Shown here: piece after piece, positions 16,406 through 26,372 of the stretch
Layout of the letters: every line of letters begins with the position of its first letter
How positions within the stretch are numbered: position 1 is the first letter of the stretch
Assembly (NCBI RefSeq): GCF_048323675.1
Contig: NZ_JBLWFK010000005.1
Span: 1-64,000, forward strand
Direction: 5' to 3'
From: Mangrovimicrobium sp048323675
Lineage (GTDB): Bacteria > Pseudomonadota > Gammaproteobacteria > Pseudomonadales > Halieaceae
DNA length: 64,000 nucleotides
The notes under the pieces: generated by a model
The model's input: the letters and a program-made list of their open reading frames with translations, nothing else
Databases searched by the model: none
What the model was told of the DNA's origin: nothing
Made by a program: the position numbers and the translations under genes

Positions 16406-17632
16406 CTAGAGGCCCGGGCGGTTCTGCTGGTAGCGGTCGCTGAGCCCCAGCAGGTAGAGGATGGCGTCCAGCCCGAGGGTTGAAATCGACTGCTCGGCCG
16501 ACTGTTTCACCAGCGGCTTGGCGCGGAAAGCCACGCCGAGACCGGCGATACTCAGCATCGGCAGGTCGTTGGCGCCGTCGCCCACGGCGATCACCTGTTG
16601 CAGGTCTATGCCCTCCGCCTCGGCCAGCTGGCGCAGCAACTGTGCCTTGCGCTGGCCATCGACGATTTCACCACTCACCTCGCCCGTCACCCTGCCATGC
16701 TCGATGTCCAGTTCATTGGCGAACACGTAGTCGATGCCCAGGCGGTGCTGCAGGTAGCGGGCGAAGTAGGTAAAGCCCCCGGAGAGAATCGCCGTGCGGT
16801 AGCCCAGCGCGCGCAGGGTGGAGATCAGGTGCTCGGCGCCCTCGGTGATTTTCAGGCGCGCCGCCACTTCTTCCAGCGCCGACTCTTCCAGTCCCTTGAG
16901 CAGGCCCACCCGGGCGCGGAAGCTCGCGGAGAAATCCAGCTCGCCGCGCATTGCCCGTTCGGTGATCGCGCTGACTTCCTCGCCAACACCGGCGCAGGCC
17001 GCCAGTTCGTCGATCACCTCGGCCTCGATCAGGGTCGAATCCATATCGAAAGCCACCAGCCGGCGGTGGCGGCGGTACATATTGTCCTGCTGGAAGGCGA
17101 GGTCGATCTCCAGCTCCGCGGCCACCTCCAGCAGGTCGCGGCGGAATACCGCGGCATCCACCAGCGGCCCGCGCACGGAAAACTCCACGCAGGCCTTGGA
17201 CAGCGCCGGCAATTCGCCCAGCGGTATACGCCCGGAGAGCCGGGTAATACTGTCGATATTGAGCTGGTGGGCGGACACCACCCGGGTCACCCGGGATATC
17301 TGGTCGGCGGTCAGTTTGCGCGCCAGCAGGGTAATGATATAGCGCGGCCGCCCCTGCGCCCCGACCCATTCGCTGTAACTGGCCGCATCCACCGCCGAGA
17401 TCCGCGCGCGCATGCCGCGCTGCCCGGCGTTCGCCTCCACCGCGGCACAGATCGCCTCGCGGTCGCTGCCGTCGGGCAGCTCCACCAGCATGCCGAGGGA
17501 CAGGGTGTCGTGTATCACCGCCTGGCCGATATCCAGCACGTTCACGCCCTGCGCGGCGAGGATCGCGGTAACGCCGGTGGTGACGCCGGGCTGGTCTTCG
17601 CCGGAGAAGGTTATCAGCAGTATTTCGCTCAA
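16406..17632 (-). CDS. serB: Phosphoserine phosphatase with N-terminal ACT domains
   Basis: A 408-residue enzyme for the last step of serine synthesis. The N-terminal half (about 1-185) contains two ACT-like regulatory segments (LITFSGEDQPGVTTGVTAIL; IITLLARKLTADQISRVTRV). The C-terminal HAD phosphatase has AFDMDST (Asp196, Asp198), SGGFTYFA and GDGANDLPML. The long ACT-bearing form is typical of Pseudomonas and Mycobacterium, in contrast to the shorter E. coli enzyme. It is convergent with the PilZ-like gene (6-base gap, no clear terminator). Confidence 0.95.
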   Translation of the reverse strand: MSEILLITFSGEDQPGVTTGVTAILAAQGVNVLDIGQAVIHDTLSLGMLVELPDGSDREAICAAVEANAGQRGMRARISAVDAASYSEWVGAQGRPRYIITLLARKLTADQISRVTRVVSAHQLNIDSITRLSGRIPLGELPALSKACVEFSVRGPLVDAAVFRRDLLEVAAELEIDLAFQQDNMYRRHRRLVAFDMDSTLIEAEVIDELAACAGVGEEVSAITERAMRGELDFSASFRARVGLLKGLEESALEEVAARLKITEGAEHLISTLRALGYRTAILSGGFTYFARYLQHRLGIDYVFANELDIEHGRVTGEVSGEIVDGQRKAQLLRQLAEAEGIDLQQVIAVGDGANDLPMLSIAGLGVAFRAKPLVKQSAEQSISTLGLDAILYLLGLSDRYQQNRPGL

Positions 17633-17737
17633 GGGGGGTGGCCGTGTCGCTGGACTGGTTAAAAGGGGGGCTATTCTACCTGCTGGCCGCTTGGGGATGG
17701 AAGCGACCTGGATTCAGGCTCCGTTTGCCTGTTTGCT

Positions 17738-17806
17738 GGGGTGGCTTCGGTGCGGGGGGGTGGCTACGGTGCGGGGGTGGCTACGGTGCGAGGGTAGTTT
17801 CGGCGA
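17738..17806. repeat. Tandem repeat, about 17 bp unit
   Basis: Three near copies of GGGGTGGCTACGGTGCG and a fourth degenerate unit, directly abutting palindromic element copy 2. It lies in the 615-base gap between serB and the membrane protein gene, where no gene is seen. Confidence 0.8.
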
Positions 17807-17807
17807 C

Positions 17808-17924
17808 GAGCGCGAAGCGGAACCTGCCTGCTGGAACACGTCAAAAAGCGCACATCCATGTGCAGACTCGGGTGGCGACATCCATGTCGCCACACGGTTC
17901 CAGCAGGCAGGTTCCGCTTCACAC
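17808..17924. repeat. Nested palindromic element, copy 2
   Basis: The outer arms (17808-17837 and 17895-17924) match at about 28 of 30 positions around GCGGAACCTGCCTGCTGGAAC. Inner parts are an A-rich TCAAAAAGCG and the perfect hairpins GCACATCCATGTGC and GGCGACATCCATGTCGCC. It is inverted relative to the copies at 2435 and 36142, and its ends (GAGCGCGA, TCACACTC) are also swapped, so the element has a fixed polarity. Confidence 0.87.
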
Positions 17925-17965
17925 TCTCCCTCCGGCGCAAGATTCACATTGGTCACGCTGTAAAG

Positions 17966-17995
17966 CTGGAACTGGAACTGGAACTGGAACTGGAG
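17966..17995. repeat. CTGGAA hexanucleotide repeat (x5)
   Basis: Four perfect CTGGAA units plus CTGGAG. The unit is divisible by three, but no supported gene contains it. Confidence 0.85.
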
Positions 17996-18247
17996 CGTGT
18001 GCCCAATCGTACTTTTTCTTCGGGAAAGAACAGCCGTCGTCCGGATTTACCACTGAACGTGAGAGCCTCTGCGGGCGCTTTACCACCCGTGCCTGGACCC
18101 AGTTACCACTGGGCCTCCGAATCACTTCCAAATAAACAGAGACATCAGCCGTAGAGCAACTCTGGAGAAGCTCACAGCGACACAAACCCCGCGCCACCCC
18201 GGCGAGTGGTTTATACTGGCGCCCACTTTCATGGGGGAAAGAACAAC

Positions 18248-19489
18248 GTGCTCGACCGACTCAGGAACGCACCCTTGAGCCACCAGATTGCCACCGCCGC
18301 AGCGCTGCTGTGCCTGCTGGCGAGCCTCGCCATGGTGGTTCTCGGCGCCATTTCCAGCCGCCACATGCAGCACCGCCAGCAGGCGGAATTCGGCAACGCC
18401 CTCGCCCGGCAGGTGGCGGCGCAGGTCGGGCTGGCGCTGGAGACCGGCGACCTGCTGCGGCTGCGTGCCTCGCTGCAGCGCTTTGTCGACACGACTGCGG
18501 CGCAACAGGCGGTGGTGCTGGATATCGAGGGCAAACCGCTGGGAGAGGCGGGCGAGCCGGAGGGGCGCTACCTGCAACAGTACCGTGCGCCCGTGCATAT
18601 CGAGTCCAATATCGCGGGTGAGGCGGTGGTGACCATCGCCACCGACACCGCCAGCACCGACCAGCGCCGCTTTGTGCTGAGCCTGCTGGGCCTGGCGGTG
18701 GTGCTCAGCCTCGCGGTTTATGGCGGCGGCCTGCAGCTGGGTAAATCCCTCGGCGCCCGTATTCGCAAGCTGTCGCGCTACCTGGCCCTCGAGGACGGCG
18801 GCAACCGCTTGCCGGCCAACGAAGTGGCGGCGCTGGAATCCCGCATCAAGGCGCTGCCCATGGACCTGCTGCGCACCCGGGAAAACCACGCCGCCAGCGA
18901 CGAGCACTACAAGGGCACCGCGGTGCTCTACCTGCAACTGGATAGCCTGAGTGATTACGTCGATACCCTCGACGAGCAGTCGCTGCAGCGCTACATCACC
19001 CGCTTGCACCGGCTGGTGCACACCGCCGCGGGATTCTATGGCGGCGAGTTGCAGGTGGTGCGGCAGTTCGCGCTGGCCGTGTACTTCAGCGGCCCGGGCA
19101 AGGCGGGCAGCGCCGCGTTTCGCGCGGCCTGCTGCGCCTGGCTGGTGCAATCCGCCGCACGCGAACTGGAAGCGAAGCAGTCGCTGTCCATGCGCGTGTT
19201 CATGGCGGTCGGCGAGAGCGAGTTGGGTATCGGCGACAGTGCAGACATCTACCCCGGCCTGTACATGCAATCCACCCTGGATGAGCTGCAGCAGGCCTGC
19301 GAGAGCCGGCCGCCGAAAATTCTGCTGTCGCCCGCGGCCTGCGGGGACACCGACGTGGACGGGCGCCTGCAGCACCAGGCCACCGAGGTAATGGACTACG
19401 CGATGCTGGAGGCGGTGAGCGATCCCTACGGTGACCTGCTGGAACGGCAGCTGCGCCTGACCCTGAAACGGCTGGCGGAGCCGGCCTGA
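18248..19489 (+). CDS. Membrane sensor-like protein with degenerate cyclase-type domain (AhpA-like)
   Basis: A 413-residue protein with a first membrane helix near residues 15-35, a periplasmic region of about 100 residues, a second helix (FVLSLLGLAVVLSLAVYGGG), a HAMP-like linker, and a cytosolic region resembling a class III nucleotidyl cyclase fold (LYLQLDSLSDYVD; YGGELQVVRQFALAVYFSG). The acidic and lysine/asparagine residues needed for cyclase activity are not evident. Start GTG 18248 is preferred because GGGGAAAG lies about 8 bases before it; the frame also opens upstream. A similar gene lies between serB and parC in Pseudomonas, suggesting conserved linkage. A sensory or scaffold role is inference. 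Confidence 0.75.
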   Translation: MLDRLRNAPLSHQIATAAALLCLLASLAMVVLGAISSRHMQHRQQAEFGNALARQVAAQVGLALETGDLLRLRASLQRFVDTTAAQQAVVLDIEGKPLGEAGEPEGRYLQQYRAPVHIESNIAGEAVVTIATDTASTDQRRFVLSLLGLAVVLSLAVYGGGLQLGKSLGARIRKLSRYLALEDGGNRLPANEVAALESRIKALPMDLLRTRENHAASDEHYKGTAVLYLQLDSLSDYVDTLDEQSLQRYITRLHRLVHTAAGFYGGELQVVRQFALAVYFSGPGKAGSAAFRAACCAWLVQSAARELEAKQSLSMRVFMAVGESELGIGDSADIYPGLYMQSTLDELQQACESRPPKILLSPAACGDTDVDGRLQHQATEVMDYAMLEAVSDPYGDLLERQLRLTLKRLAEPA

Positions 19490-19580
19490 GCCCGGATCCG
19501 GGCAGCGGCTCCCACATGCGGGCCGGATTGCGCGACAAGCGCAGCGGCACATCCCCGGCCGCTGCCCTCCCCGGCGGCGA

Positions 19581-21833
<2,253 letters not shown>

Positions 21834-21909
21834 GGTTTTTCCGATCTGCTAATACGCCCGCGCACTGCGGGCCGCTACATCTGGTTGAACCGGCGACGGC
21901 GCGGGGGTT

Positions 21910-22707
21910 TCAACCCCGCTGGCTCACCAGCTGCTGGTTGAGGTTGGCGATGGCGTTGGCCATGTCCACCAGCAGGCTGTGAATGGTCGCCGGGTTGCGT
22001 TTGATCAACTCGGTGAACTGTTCCTTCGGCACCTTCACCACGGAACAATCGGTTTTGGCCCGCACGGTGGCGCTGCGGTCGGCGTGGGTGAGCGCCGCCA
22101 TGGCGCCGAAAATCTCACCCTGCCCGATGCGCCCCACCACCACGTCGTCGACCAGCACCTCGGCGGTCCCCGCCGACATGTGGAATACGAAGTCCGCGCG
22201 CCCCCCCTGGCGGATGATGTCCTCCCCGGGGTGGTAGACCTCGAAACCCGGCGTGGCGCCGGCGCTTTCCGGGACGAAGGCGGCGGCCACCCGCAGGTTG
22301 AGGCCGGCATAGGTCACCAGCAGGCGCGTCCACAGGCGCACCGCGTTGCCGTCTTCGAACACCCGGCGCATGAACTCCAGGGCCGGATAGGCCGACAGTT
22401 TGGCGCCATGCTCGCTGCCGTAATAGACCGTGGCGTCCTCCTCGGAGGCACCGGCGATATCGGGCAGCAGGATGTCCCCGGCCTGCAGCAGGTAGACCGT
22501 GCGCCCCTGGTAGCGGGCCACCAGGTCACCGGTTTCCACCACGTAGAACTGGTTGCCATCGAAACCGCGGAAGTTGCCGCTCGGTGTCGGCGCGACTTCG
22601 ACCGGTACCGCGGGCATGTTGACCGACTCCAGCAGGGCTTTGACCAGTTTTTTATATTGCTCGCCGAGGATGGTGAAATCCTGTGCGAGTTCGGCATTCG
22701 CCAGCAT
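21910..22707 (-). CDS. Cyclic nucleotide-binding domain protein
   Basis: A 265-residue soluble protein. Residues about 150-255 form a cNMP-binding beta-roll: FEVYHPGEDIIRQGGRADFVFHMSAG, then RIGQGEIFGAMAALTHADRSATVRA. The phosphate-cassette Arg/Ser region (HADRSATV) is retained. The N-terminal half (FYVVETGDLVARYQGRTVYLLQAGDILLP) resembles a second, decayed copy. There is no DNA-binding domain, so it is not a Crp-type regulator and may be a stand-alone receptor. The SD GAGG lies about 10 bases before ATG 22707. It is 76 bases upstream of parC and probably co-transcribed. Confidence 0.85.
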   Translation of the reverse strand: MLANAELAQDFTILGEQYKKLVKALLESVNMPAVPVEVAPTPSGNFRGFDGNQFYVVETGDLVARYQGRTVYLLQAGDILLPDIAGASEEDATVYYGSEHGAKLSAYPALEFMRRVFEDGNAVRLWTRLLVTYAGLNLRVAAAFVPESAGATPGFEVYHPGEDIIRQGGRADFVFHMSAGTAEVLVDDVVVGRIGQGEIFGAMAALTHADRSATVRAKTDCSVVKVPKEQFTELIKRNPATIHSLLVDMANAIANLNQQLVSQRG

Positions 22708-22860
22708 GGGCCTACCTCATTCCGGGCGCCAGCGCCTGTCGCTGTCGCCGCTTTCCCACTGCGCCGGCAACGACCCTGTTCGCGCAGCGAGGTGGCGCCT
22801 ATAGTAGCAACTTCTCCCGGAGGGGAGAACGCCATAAGCGGCAAGCGAGACCACCAAACC

Positions 22861-23319
22861 ATGAAACAACGCTGGCAAACGGCCACTTTTACCGACCTCG
22901 ACAACCGCGAACTCTACGCGGCCCTGCGCCTGCGCCAGGCCGTATTCGCGGTGGAGCAGACCAGTATCTACCTCGACCTCGACGACCTCGACCAGGCGGC
23001 GATCCACATGCTGGTCTGGGACGGCGGCACCCTGCTCGCCTACCAGCGCTGCCTGCCCCCCGGACTGCAGGAAATCGAGAGCACCCTCGGGCGCATCGTG
23101 GTAGGACCGCAGGCCCGCGGTACCGGGCTGGGCAAACTGCTGGTGCGGCGCGGTATCGCCCACAACCTCGCCCTGTGGCCGCAGTCGAACATCCGCATCC
23201 ACGCCCAGGCCCACCTGGAGGCGTTCTACGGCGGACTCGGCTTTGTCACCGAGGGTGAGGTCTACGACCTGGACGGGATTCCGCACCTGGAGATGGTGCT
23301 GCAATGTAATGCCGGTTGA
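22861..23319 (+). CDS. ElaA-type GNAT N-acetyltransferase
   Basis: A 152-residue GNAT-fold protein. LRLRQAVFAVEQT, the acetyl-CoA loop RIVVGPQARGTGLGKLLVRR (QxxGxG/A) and FYGGLGFVTEGEVYDLDGIPHLEM match the ElaA family. Substrate is unknown. ATG 22861 begins MKQRWQTATFTDL; the frame is open upstream but without a better start. It is divergent from the cyclic-nucleotide-binding gene and convergent with dtd. Confidence 0.9.
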   Translation: MKQRWQTATFTDLDNRELYAALRLRQAVFAVEQTSIYLDLDDLDQAAIHMLVWDGGTLLAYQRCLPPGLQEIESTLGRIVVGPQARGTGLGKLLVRRGIAHNLALWPQSNIRIHAQAHLEAFYGGLGFVTEGEVYDLDGIPHLEMVLQCNAG

Positions 23320-23346
23320 TGCCCGGCAGGGAATGGAACGTCGCAG

Positions 23347-23784
23347 TTACACTTCCAGCAGGAAGGTCACCGGGCCGTCGTTGGTCAGGGAGACCTGCAT
23401 GTCGGCCCCGAAACGGCCGAAGGCACTGTTGGCATGTCGCGCCTGCAGTTCCTGGCAAATCCGGTCGTAAAGGGCTTCCGCCTCCGCCGGCGGCATCGCC
23501 GAGGAGAAGCTCGGCCGCAAGCCTTTGCGTGTATCAGCAGAGAGCGTGAACTGGGAGACCAGCAGGACGCCGCCGGCGCAGTCCGCCACCGAGCGGTTCA
23601 TGCGGCCCTCGTCGTCGGCAAACACCCGGTAGGCGAGCAGCTTGTCGAGCAGGCGCCCGGCGAGGGCGAGGTCGTCGCCCTTGTCCAGCCCCAGCAGCAC
23701 CAGCAGGCCCGGACCGATGGCGCCGACGGTTTCACCGCCCACCTCGACCCGCGCCGCGCTGACCCGCTGCAGCAGCGCCTTCAT
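23347..23784 (-). CDS. dtd: D-aminoacyl-tRNA deacylase
   Basis: A 145-residue cytosolic enzyme that clears D-amino acids, and also glycine, from mischarged tRNAs. Both family motifs are present: SQFTLSADTRKGLRPSF and, at the C-terminus, NDGPVTFLLEV, the Gly-Pro pair that enforces chiral proofreading. It starts one base after the typA stop codon, so it is translationally coupled to typA. Confidence 0.96.
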   Translation of the reverse strand: MKALLQRVSAARVEVGGETVGAIGPGLLVLLGLDKGDDLALAGRLLDKLLAYRVFADDEGRMNRSVADCAGGVLLVSQFTLSADTRKGLRPSFSSAMPPAEAEALYDRICQELQARHANSAFGRFGADMQVSLTNDGPVTFLLEV

Positions 23785-23785
23785 C

Positions 23786-25594
23786 TCAGCGGCTGGCGCG
23801 CTTGCGTTCGTGCTCCAGCAGCAGTTTCTTGCGCAGGCGGATGCTCTCCGGGGTCACCTCGACCAGTTCGTCGTCCTCGATGAACTCCAGCGCCTGCTCC
23901 AGGGTGTGGCGTACCGGCGGGGTCAGGGTCAGCGCCTCGTCGGTACCGGCGGCGCGGATGTTGGTCAGCTGCTTGGCCTTGGTCGGGTTGACCACCAGGT
24001 CGTTGGCGCGGGAGTGCAGGCCGACGATCTGGCCCTCGTAGACGTCCTCGCCGTGGCCGAGGAACAGGCGTCCGCGGTCCTGCAGGGTAAACAGGGCGTA
24101 GGCCAGGGTCTTGCCCTTGACCATGGAAACCAGCACGCCGTTGGTGCGCTTGCCCACGTCGCCCATTTTCACCGGGCCGTAGTGGTCGAAGATGCTGGTC
24201 ATGATGCCGGAACCACTGGTCAGCGTCAGGAAGTGGGAGCGGAAGCCGATCATGCCGCGGGAGGGCACCACGAAGGTCAGGCGCACCCGGCCCTTGCCGT
24301 CCGGTTCCATATTGGTGAGGTCCGCCTTGCGCAGGCCGAGCTCTTCCATGATCGGCCCCTGGTGCTGGTCTTCTACGTCGATCACCACCTGCTCGTAGGG
24401 CTCCTGGATCTCGCCGTCGACTTCCTTCTGTACCACTTCCGGACGGGATACGCCCAGCTCGAAGCCCTCGCGGCGCATGTTCTCGATCAGCACCGACAGG
24501 TGCAGTTCGCCGCGGCCGGAGACCTTGAACTTGTCCGGGCTGTCGCCCTGTTCGACGCGCAGGGCCACGTTGTGGATCAGCTCCTGGTCCAGGCGCTCCT
24601 TGATGTTGCGGCTGGTGACGAACTTGCCTTCCTTGCCGGCGAAGGGCGAGTCGTTGACCTGGAAGGTCATGCTCACGGTGGGCTCGTCCACGGTCAGGGC
24701 GGGCAGGGCCTCGGGGTTTTCCGGGCTGCACAGGGTGTCGGAGATGTTCAGCTCGCCGACGCCGGTGATGCAGACGATGTCGCCGGCGCTGGCCAGCTCG
24801 ACTTCGCTGCGCTCCAGACCGAGGTAGCCCATCACCTGCAGGACCTTGGCCTTGCGCGAGTTGCCCTCGCGGTCCAGGACCACCACCTGCTGGTTGGGCT
24901 TGAGGGTGCCGCGGGTGATGCGGCCGACGCCGATGACACCCACGTAGCTGGAGTAGTCCAGCGCGGAAATCTGCATCTGGAAGGGCCCCTCGGGGTCCAC
25001 TTCCGGCGACTTGACCTTGTCCACGACCATCTGGAACAGGGGCGTCATGTCCTCGGCCAGGTCGGTGTCGTCCTCACCGGCGATGCCGTTCAGGGCGGAG
25101 GCGTAGATCACCGGGAAATCGAGCTGTTCCTCAGTCGCACCGAGGCTGTCGAAGAGGTCGAAGACCTGGTCCATCACCCAGTGCGGACGGGCGCCGGGGC
25201 GGTCGATCTTGTTGATCACCACGATCGGGTTGAGGCCCTGTTCGAAGGCCTTCTGGGTAACGAAACGGGTCTGCGGCATCGGGCCGTCCACCGCGTCCAC
25301 CAGCAGCAGCACGGAGTCCACCATCGACAGTACGCGCTCCACCTCGCCGCCGAAGTCGGCGTGTCCGGGTGTATCCACGATATTGATGCGGTAGTCGCCC
25401 CACTTGATGGCGGTGTTCTTGGCCAGGATGGTAATCCCGCGCTCTCTTTCCTGGTCGTTGGAGTCCATGACGCGCTCGGCGCCCTCGGAGCGGCGATCCA
25501 GCGTACCCGACTGCTGCAGCAGGCAGTCCACAAGGGTGGTTTTGCCATGGTCGACGTGGGCGATGATGGCGATGTTGCGAAGATTCTCAATCAC
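23786..25594 (-). CDS. typA: Translational GTPase TypA/BipA
   Basis: A 602-residue ribosome-associated GTPase of the EF-G group, involved in 50S assembly and stress adaptation. G motifs: AHVDHGKTT, DTPGHADF and NKIDRP. EF-G-like domains III and V and a BipA-specific C-terminal domain follow. Length is normal. It heads the typA-dtd pair. In Pseudomonas typA is followed closely by thiI and glnA; here an unrelated sigma factor/kinase pair lies between them. Confidence 0.97.
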   Translation of the reverse strand: MIENLRNIAIIAHVDHGKTTLVDCLLQQSGTLDRRSEGAERVMDSNDQERERGITILAKNTAIKWGDYRINIVDTPGHADFGGEVERVLSMVDSVLLLVDAVDGPMPQTRFVTQKAFEQGLNPIVVINKIDRPGARPHWVMDQVFDLFDSLGATEEQLDFPVIYASALNGIAGEDDTDLAEDMTPLFQMVVDKVKSPEVDPEGPFQMQISALDYSSYVGVIGVGRITRGTLKPNQQVVVLDREGNSRKAKVLQVMGYLGLERSEVELASAGDIVCITGVGELNISDTLCSPENPEALPALTVDEPTVSMTFQVNDSPFAGKEGKFVTSRNIKERLDQELIHNVALRVEQGDSPDKFKVSGRGELHLSVLIENMRREGFELGVSRPEVVQKEVDGEIQEPYEQVVIDVEDQHQGPIMEELGLRKADLTNMEPDGKGRVRLTFVVPSRGMIGFRSHFLTLTSGSGIMTSIFDHYGPVKMGDVGKRTNGVLVSMVKGKTLAYALFTLQDRGRLFLGHGEDVYEGQIVGLHSRANDLVVNPTKAKQLTNIRAAGTDEALTLTPPVRHTLEQALEFIEDDELVEVTPESIRLRKKLLLEHERKRASR

Positions 25595-25741
25595 GGGGAA
25601 ATCCGGGCCCGGCGGGGCAGCTGGTCAAAATGGCCGCGGATTATACACTAGCGATGGCGACATTCGCAGCCGCGGTCACGGCAGTATGTCACAAGCGGGA
25701 AACCCGCCCGGAGCGTTCGCTACCCGCCGGGCCGCGGCCCG

Positions 25742-26305
25742 TCAGGCCCGGGCACCGGAGTCGAGCTCGCGCCCCAGCCAGGCCCGGGCGAAGCGCGCAT
25801 CCCGCTCCACCGTGCGGCTGGACAGGCCGTAGGCCTCGGCGATCTCCTGCGCGGTGAGGCCGGCGAAATACTGCAGCTCGATGATCTCCGCCTTGCGCGG
25901 GTCGTGGCGGGACAGGCGGGAGAGCGCGTCATCAAGTTCCAGCAAGCGCGAATCGTCCAGCGCGGCATCCACCAGCCCTTCGCGCAGGGTGACGTGCAGC
26001 GCGCCGCCGCCGCGCTTGTCGCGACGCGCGCCGCGGGCGTGGTCCACCAGCACCCGGCGCATCATGCGGCTGGCCAGGGCATAGAAATGGCGGCGATCAC
26101 TGAATTCCACCTCGGCAACGTGCAAGCGCAGGAAGGCCTCGTTGACCAGGGCGGTGGGCTGCAGGGTATGGTCGGGGCGCTCGGCGCGCATGGAAATCGC
26201 GGCCAGCCGGCGCAACTCCGCGTAGATCACCTCACCGAGCTGATCCATGCTGTTGCTGTCCCCGTTTTTCCAATTATTCAGCAAGCGGGTGAACTGCTCA
26301 CTCAT
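25742..26305 (-). CDS. ECF-type sigma factor (Sig-70_X6 / TIGR02999 group)
   Basis: A 187-residue sigma factor. Region 2 covers RLLNNWKNGDSNSMDQLGEV to about residue 100, including HTLQPTALVNEAFLRL and RMMRRVLVDHARGARRDKRGG, the signature of the group usually found with Ser/Thr kinases. Region 4 contains LQYFAGLTAQEIAEAYGLS and SRTVERDARFARAWL. No anti-sigma factor gene is adjacent; the kinase divergently encoded 67 bases away is the likely signalling partner. Its target promoter is unknown. Confidence 0.9.
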   Translation of the reverse strand: MSEQFTRLLNNWKNGDSNSMDQLGEVIYAELRRLAAISMRAERPDHTLQPTALVNEAFLRLHVAEVEFSDRRHFYALASRMMRRVLVDHARGARRDKRGGGALHVTLREGLVDAALDDSRLLELDDALSRLSRHDPRKAEIIELQYFAGLTAQEIAEAYGLSSRTVERDARFARAWLGRELDSGARA

Positions 26306-26372
26306 CGCCGCGCGTCACCCCCGGCCAGGCTGCTTTTCAGGTTGTGGGGAGAAGTTATAACACACTGCTATC

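Noticed and set aside
17633..18247. Pseudogene fragments in the serB downstream gap
   Set aside because: All translations are repeat-derived or short and match no family; only repeats are supported.
19490..19580. Inverted repeat GGGCAGCGGC ... GCCGCTGCCC as a parC terminator
   Set aside because: The loop is about 50 bases and there is no T run, so termination is not supported.
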